NCBI GenBank assembly: GCA_037440765.1
Contig: JBBITL010000132.1
Coordinates: 1 to 7,962, forward strand
Direction: 5' to 3'
DNA length: 7,962 nucleotides
Source of the DNA: DTKY01 sp037440765
Lineage (GTDB): Bacteria; Acidobacteriota; Terriglobia; Bryobacterales; Bryobacteraceae
The notes under the pieces are model-generated. The model saw nothing but the letters and a program-made list of their open reading frames with translations, was not told where the DNA came from and did no database searches. How positions within the stretch are numbered: the first letter of the stretch is position 1; each line of letters begins with the position of its first letter. Of the stretch, positions 4,748 through 7,962 are shown piece by piece. The position numbers and the translations under genes were made by a program.

Positions 4748-6613
4748 ATGCGGCGGCCCGGGGTGCGGATGACCAGATACGCGGGCTTGCTCGTCCTGTC
4801 GTTCCTGGCGGCCATGCTGGCTGGCTACACCCCGCTGGGCAGGCAGATCGACAACGACGTGTACGACTGGATGTTCCGCCTCCAGAGGCCGGCGCCGTGG
4901 AGCCCGGAATCCGTGATTCTGGCGATTGACGAGGAATCGTTCCAGCGCCTGGGTGGAGTGCGCGCCCTGCGCCAGATGCTGGCCGAGGCCCTGGAGCGGC
5001 TGGCGCCGCTCTCTCCCAAAGTAGTGGCGGTCGATTTAACCCTGGCCGACTCGGGAGATGACACCGAAGACGCCCGCCTGGAGGCCGCCATGAGCCGCAC
5101 CGCGAACCTCGTGCTGGCGGCCGAAATGATGCCGCGCGGGGAGTCCTGGCAGGACCCGCTCCCGCGCTTCAGAAAGTATGCCGCGGCCGTGGGCCACGTG
5201 CATGCGGCCCAGGACCAGCTCGACGGCGTGAACCGGCAGGTCCCCATGGAGAAGGTCGCCGGGCAGGAGCGCCGCTGGGCCATGGCGCTGGAGGCCTACC
5301 GGCTGAGCCGCGCGTCCGCCGCAATCATAGAATCCCCGGAGGACCTCCAGGTGGGCGGCCTCCTGATCCCGGCCCGGAGGGCCGACGCCCGGGCCGTCTA
5401 CGTGCGCCGGCTCCCGGCCGCCAGTGACGGAACGACGGACATACCGCGGGTTTCCGTGCTCCAGTTGATCCAGGACGCGCGCGCCGGCCAGGTGCTGAGG
5501 GACAAGGTCGTTCTGATCGGCGTCACCGCGCAGTCCGCCGCTCGGGACCGGCTGATGACGCCCTACAGCGCGGAGCGTCCCATGCCCGGAGTTGAGATCC
5601 ATGCCAACGCCTTCGAGACCCTGGCCGGGCGCCGCTTCGTGCGCCACGCCCGGGACACGGACGTGGCTCTGGCCTGCGCCGCCGTGGTGGTCCTGGCCGG
5701 CCTCATATTCGGCCTGTTCTCCGGCTGGGCGGCCTATTCGATGGCTTTCCTTCTGCTGGCTGGGGCCATGGCGCTTCCGTTTCTCATGTTCGCTCGCGAT
5801 GTTGTGTTCCCCGCCCTTGCTCCCGTGTCGGCCGCGTGGCTGTCGGTGGCCGCCGCGGCCAGCAGCCAGCACTTCTCCGCCAGGCGGCGACTCAGGCGGG
5901 CAGAGGCGGACAAGACCCGCTACCAGCAGGCGGTGCAGTTCGTCACGCACGAAATGCGCACGCCGCTGACGGCCATCCAAGGCTCCAGCGAACTGATGAC
6001 CCGCTACAACCTCACCGACGACAAGCGCAAGCAGATGGCGGACCTGATCCACTCCGAATCGCGCCGCCTGGCGCGCATGATAGAAACGTTCCTGAGCGTG
6101 GAGAGGCTCTCGGCCGGGCAGATGGAGTTGAGACGCGAGCCTGTAATGCCGTCGGAGGTCGTGCGAACCTGCCTGGAGCGGGCGCGGCCACTGGCCGAAC
6201 GGAAGCAGATCAGGCTGGAACTGCTGCCCGTGGATGACGCCACCCTGGCAGGCGACCGGGAACTGCTGGAGTACGCCGTATACAACATCCTGACCAACGC
6301 CATCAAGTACTCGCCGTCCGGCACGCGGGTGACGGTGGAGGGCATCCGGCGCGAGCCGAGCTTCCTGCTCTCGGTCCGGGACCAGGGCATCGGGATGGAC
6401 AGGAAAGAACTGGAGAGCATCTTCCGCAGGTTCTACCGCACCAGGAAGGCGATCGCCTCGGGCGAAGCCGGCTCCGGCATCGGCCTCTCGATCGTGGAGC
6501 AGATTGTCACCCATCACGGAGGTAGAATCGAGGTCGAAAGCTCGCCGGGGAAGGGATCATGCTTTACCCTGGTATTGCCGGCGCCGGACGGAGCCGGCGG
6601 GACAGAGAACTGA
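4748..6613 (+). CDS. CHASE2-domain sensor histidine kinase
   Basis: A 621-residue membrane kinase. An N-terminal helix (about 11-27) anchors an extracytoplasmic CHASE2 domain (about 30-298). CHASE2 hallmarks are DNDVYDWMFRLQRP, SVILAIDEESFQRLGG, VVAVDLTL, KVVLIGVTAQSAARDRLMTP (across 253-272) and MPGVEIHANAFETLAGRRF. Three membrane helices follow (about 306-325, 328-348, 352-370), as is usual after CHASE2. A short coiled linker leads to HisKA with the H-box FVTHEMRTPLTAIQG (phospho-acceptor His401). The HATPase_c domain has an N-box (YNILTNAIKYS, Asn513/Asn517), G1 (DQGIGM, Asp545), F-box (FRRFYR) and G2 (GSGIGLSI). All catalytic boxes are intact. The ligand of CHASE2 domains is generally unknown. 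An alternative start at ATG 4769 (residue 8) also leaves a complete first membrane helix. The gene lies between the peptidase and its probable cognate regulator, with a four-base gap to the latter. Confidence 0.95.
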   Translation: MRRPGVRMTRYAGLLVLSFLAAMLAGYTPLGRQIDNDVYDWMFRLQRPAPWSPESVILAIDEESFQRLGGVRALRQMLAEALERLAPLSPKVVAVDLTLADSGDDTEDARLEAAMSRTANLVLAAEMMPRGESWQDPLPRFRKYAAAVGHVHAAQDQLDGVNRQVPMEKVAGQERRWAMALEAYRLSRASAAIIESPEDLQVGGLLIPARRADARAVYVRRLPAASDGTTDIPRVSVLQLIQDARAGQVLRDKVVLIGVTAQSAARDRLMTPYSAERPMPGVEIHANAFETLAGRRFVRHARDTDVALACAAVVVLAGLIFGLFSGWAAYSMAFLLLAGAMALPFLMFARDVVFPALAPVSAAWLSVAAAASSQHFSARRRLRRAEADKTRYQQAVQFVTHEMRTPLTAIQGSSELMTRYNLTDDKRKQMADLIHSESRRLARMIETFLSVERLSAGQMELRREPVMPSEVVRTCLERARPLAERKQIRLELLPVDDATLAGDRELLEYAVYNILTNAIKYSPSGTRVTVEGIRREPSFLLSVRDQGIGMDRKELESIFRRFYRTRKAIASGEAGSGIGLSIVEQIVTHHGGRIEVESSPGKGSCFTLVLPAPDGAGGTEN

Positions 6614-6617
6614 TCGC

Positions 6618-7946
6618 ATGCAACGCCTGCTGGTGGTAGAAGACGACGGAGGGGTGAGAACCACCATCTCCACCTTCCTTGAGCTGGAAGGGTACCGGGT
6701 CGAGGCGGTGGCCTCGACCAGCGAAGCCCTCCGGCGTCTCCAGCAGGAGGGGTATCCCATAGTGTTGTCGGACATCTACCTGGACGAGCGGACGGGACTG
6801 GATGTTCTGGAGGCCGCCCGCGCCCGCGACCCGGAGTGCCGCGTCATCCTGATGACCGCGCGGGGAACCATGGAGACGGTCATGGCGGCCACGCGCGGCG
6901 GAGCGTTCGACTACATCGCCAAGCCCTTCGAGCTGGACACCCTTCTGGCCGTGATCAAGAAGGCCGAGGAGAGTCTGGCCGGAAGGCCCGCGGATGACGA
7001 GACCGACATCGAGGACCTGCCCGAGTCCGAGATGATCGGCAGCTCGTCCCAGATGGTGGAGGTCTACAAGGTCCTCTCACGGGTGGCGCCCACCGATGCC
7101 ACGGTCCTGATCGAGGGCGAGACGGGCACCGGCAAGGAACTGATCGCCCGCATGATCCATCGCAACAGCCCCCGCGCTTCCCACCCATTCCTTCCGGTGG
7201 ACTGCGCCTCGATCGCGCCATCATTGCTCGAAAGCGAGCTGTTCGGAGCCTTGCGCGGCGCCTATACCGGCGCCGACCGCGACCGCATGGGAATATTCGA
7301 GGCCGCCAACCGCGGCACCGTGTTCCTGGATGAAGTCGGAGACATCGAGCTTAGCTTCCAGCTCAAGCTGCTCCGCTTTCTTCAGGAGCGTGAAATCCGG
7401 CCGGTGGGCTCGGCGCGCTCCAAACCGGTTGACGTGCGCGTGATCGCAGCCACCAACCGCAACCTCCAGAAGATGGTGGAAGAGGCTCAATTCCGCGAGG
7501 ACCTGTGGTTCCGCGTCAACGTGGTGCGGCTCGTGGTCCCGCCCCTGCGCGAGCGGACGGGTGACGTGCCCCTGCTGGCCCACTATTACCTGAAGAAGTA
7601 CAACCAACGCTACGGCCGCTCCACGCGCCTCGCTGAATCCGGACTGAGGGTATTGCAGGACTGCACCTGGCCGGGGAACGTGCGCCAGTTGCAGCACATG
7701 ATGGAGAGGCTCTCCATCCTGGCCCCTGAGGGCCGCATCGATGAGGCGGTGGCGCGGGGCGCCATCCGCGCCACCGAGCCGCACGAACACGCCGGCGAAA
7801 CCCTGGCCGAGGCGGAGTCCGATCAGATACGGAAAGTACTTGCCGCGACGGGCGGGAACAAGAGCCGGGCGGCCAGGATTCTGGGCATCGAGCGGAAAAC
7901 CCTTTACCGGAAGCTGGAGCGGACGAGCTTTCGGCAGGAGGCCTAG
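6618..7946 (+). CDS. NtrC-family sigma-54-dependent response regulator
   Basis: A 442-residue three-domain transcription activator. The receiver domain (1-118) has Asp9/Asp10, the phospho-acceptor Asp52 (VLSDIYLDE), Thr80 and Lys102 (AKPF). The AAA+ domain (about 138-375) has Walker A GETGTGK (167-173), the sigma-54 contact loop GAYTGA (214-219), Walker B VFLDE (235-239), the arginine-finger region FREDLWFRV (292-300) and the sensor II motif WPGNVRQLQ (351-359). A Fis-type helix-turn-helix (about 398-434, GGNKSRAARILGIERKTLYR) ends the protein. The sigma-54 loop has Tyr in place of the common Phe (GAFTGA), and the usual His before it (ELFGH) is Ala (ELFGA). The start at ATG 6618 gives a normal receiver N-terminus; the frame is open upstream to 6504, but that would overlap the kinase and add a non-family extension. 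It is translated four bases after the kinase stop and should be activated by that kinase. Confidence 0.95.
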   Translation: MQRLLVVEDDGGVRTTISTFLELEGYRVEAVASTSEALRRLQQEGYPIVLSDIYLDERTGLDVLEAARARDPECRVILMTARGTMETVMAATRGGAFDYIAKPFELDTLLAVIKKAEESLAGRPADDETDIEDLPESEMIGSSSQMVEVYKVLSRVAPTDATVLIEGETGTGKELIARMIHRNSPRASHPFLPVDCASIAPSLLESELFGALRGAYTGADRDRMGIFEAANRGTVFLDEVGDIELSFQLKLLRFLQEREIRPVGSARSKPVDVRVIAATNRNLQKMVEEAQFREDLWFRVNVVRLVVPPLRERTGDVPLLAHYYLKKYNQRYGRSTRLAESGLRVLQDCTWPGNVRQLQHMMERLSILAPEGRIDEAVARGAIRATEPHEHAGETLAEAESDQIRKVLAATGGNKSRAARILGIERKTLYRKLERTSFRQEA

Positions 7947-7962
7947 CAGGCTGCTGAAGAAG
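7945..7962. repeat. Possible edge of a repeat: AGCAGGCTGCT palindrome then GAAGAAG
   Basis: The last bases contain AGCAG-G-CTGCT (7945-7955), a palindrome around one central base, followed by gaagaag. From memory, AGCAGGCTGCTGAA plus A-rich sequence is a frequent intergenic or insertion-sequence-end motif in many bacterial drafts, where contigs often break. This was not verified, and the window ends too soon to see an element. Confidence 0.25.

Noticed and set aside
5046..5056. ccgactcggga, an 11-base match to the right arm of the inverted repeat
   Set aside because: It lies inside conserved CHASE2 coding sequence, has no partner arm and diverges after 11 bases; probably chance.
5036..6517. 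Open frame of 493 codons on the minus strand inside the kinase gene
   Set aside because: It lies wholly antisense to a kinase with every catalytic box intact. Its translation is rich in Arg, Gly and His without any domain pattern. Long antisense frames are expected in GC-rich genes.
6504..6617. Upstream start (ATG 6504) for the response regulator
   Set aside because: It would overlap the kinase by 110 bases and add 38 residues unlike any receiver domain. ATG 6618 gives the normal N-terminus.

Overview
The window comes from a GC-rich bacterial genome or metagenome contig; a 10-base run of N at 3154-3163 points to a draft assembly. The best taxonomic guess is Acidobacteriota (Bryobacterales/Solibacter-like), with moderate confidence. 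It rests on a 91-residue protein at 2377-2652 with the GRKS-(M/P)-EER-x-x-x-S-x-RMK-x-YW-x-x-RR signature, on an exported methyltransferase of a type remembered from that phylum, and on -10 boxes placed directly before start codons. No database search was possible.

Layout. (1) 2-526 (+): the C-terminal third of a type-B carboxylesterase, cut by the window edge. (2) 644-1528 (+): an exported creatininase-fold metal-dependent amidohydrolase with a GTG start and a strong ribosome binding site. (3) 1577-2257 (+): a cytoplasmic class I SAM methyltransferase, probably read from its own near-leaderless promoter. (4) 2266-2404: a nested inverted repeat of about 139 bp between converging genes. (5) 2377-2652 (-): the small coiled-coil/basic protein, whose last codons lie inside the right arm of that repeat. 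(6) 2762-3324 (-): a second, unrelated SAM methyltransferase with a signal peptide, interrupted by the N run. The reading frames on the two sides show that the true gap is not 10 bases. (7) 3472-7946 (+): a compact three-gene unit with gaps of 7 and 4 bases, encoding an exported Xaa-Pro aminopeptidase, a CHASE2 sensor histidine kinase and an NtrC-type sigma-54 activator.

How the genes work together. The kinase and regulator form a clear cognate pair: an extracytoplasmic CHASE2 sensor, phosphotransfer from His401 to Asp52, then sigma-54-dependent transcription. No target promoter was seen in the window. The tightly linked aminopeptidase may be co-transcribed with them, but a functional link is only inferred. 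The other genes look like independent housekeeping or catabolic units. Nothing amounts to a clearly new system. The items most worth following up are the nested inverted repeat that contributes codons to the small gene, the mis-sized assembly gap, the leaderless-type promoters, and the peptidase/two-component linkage.
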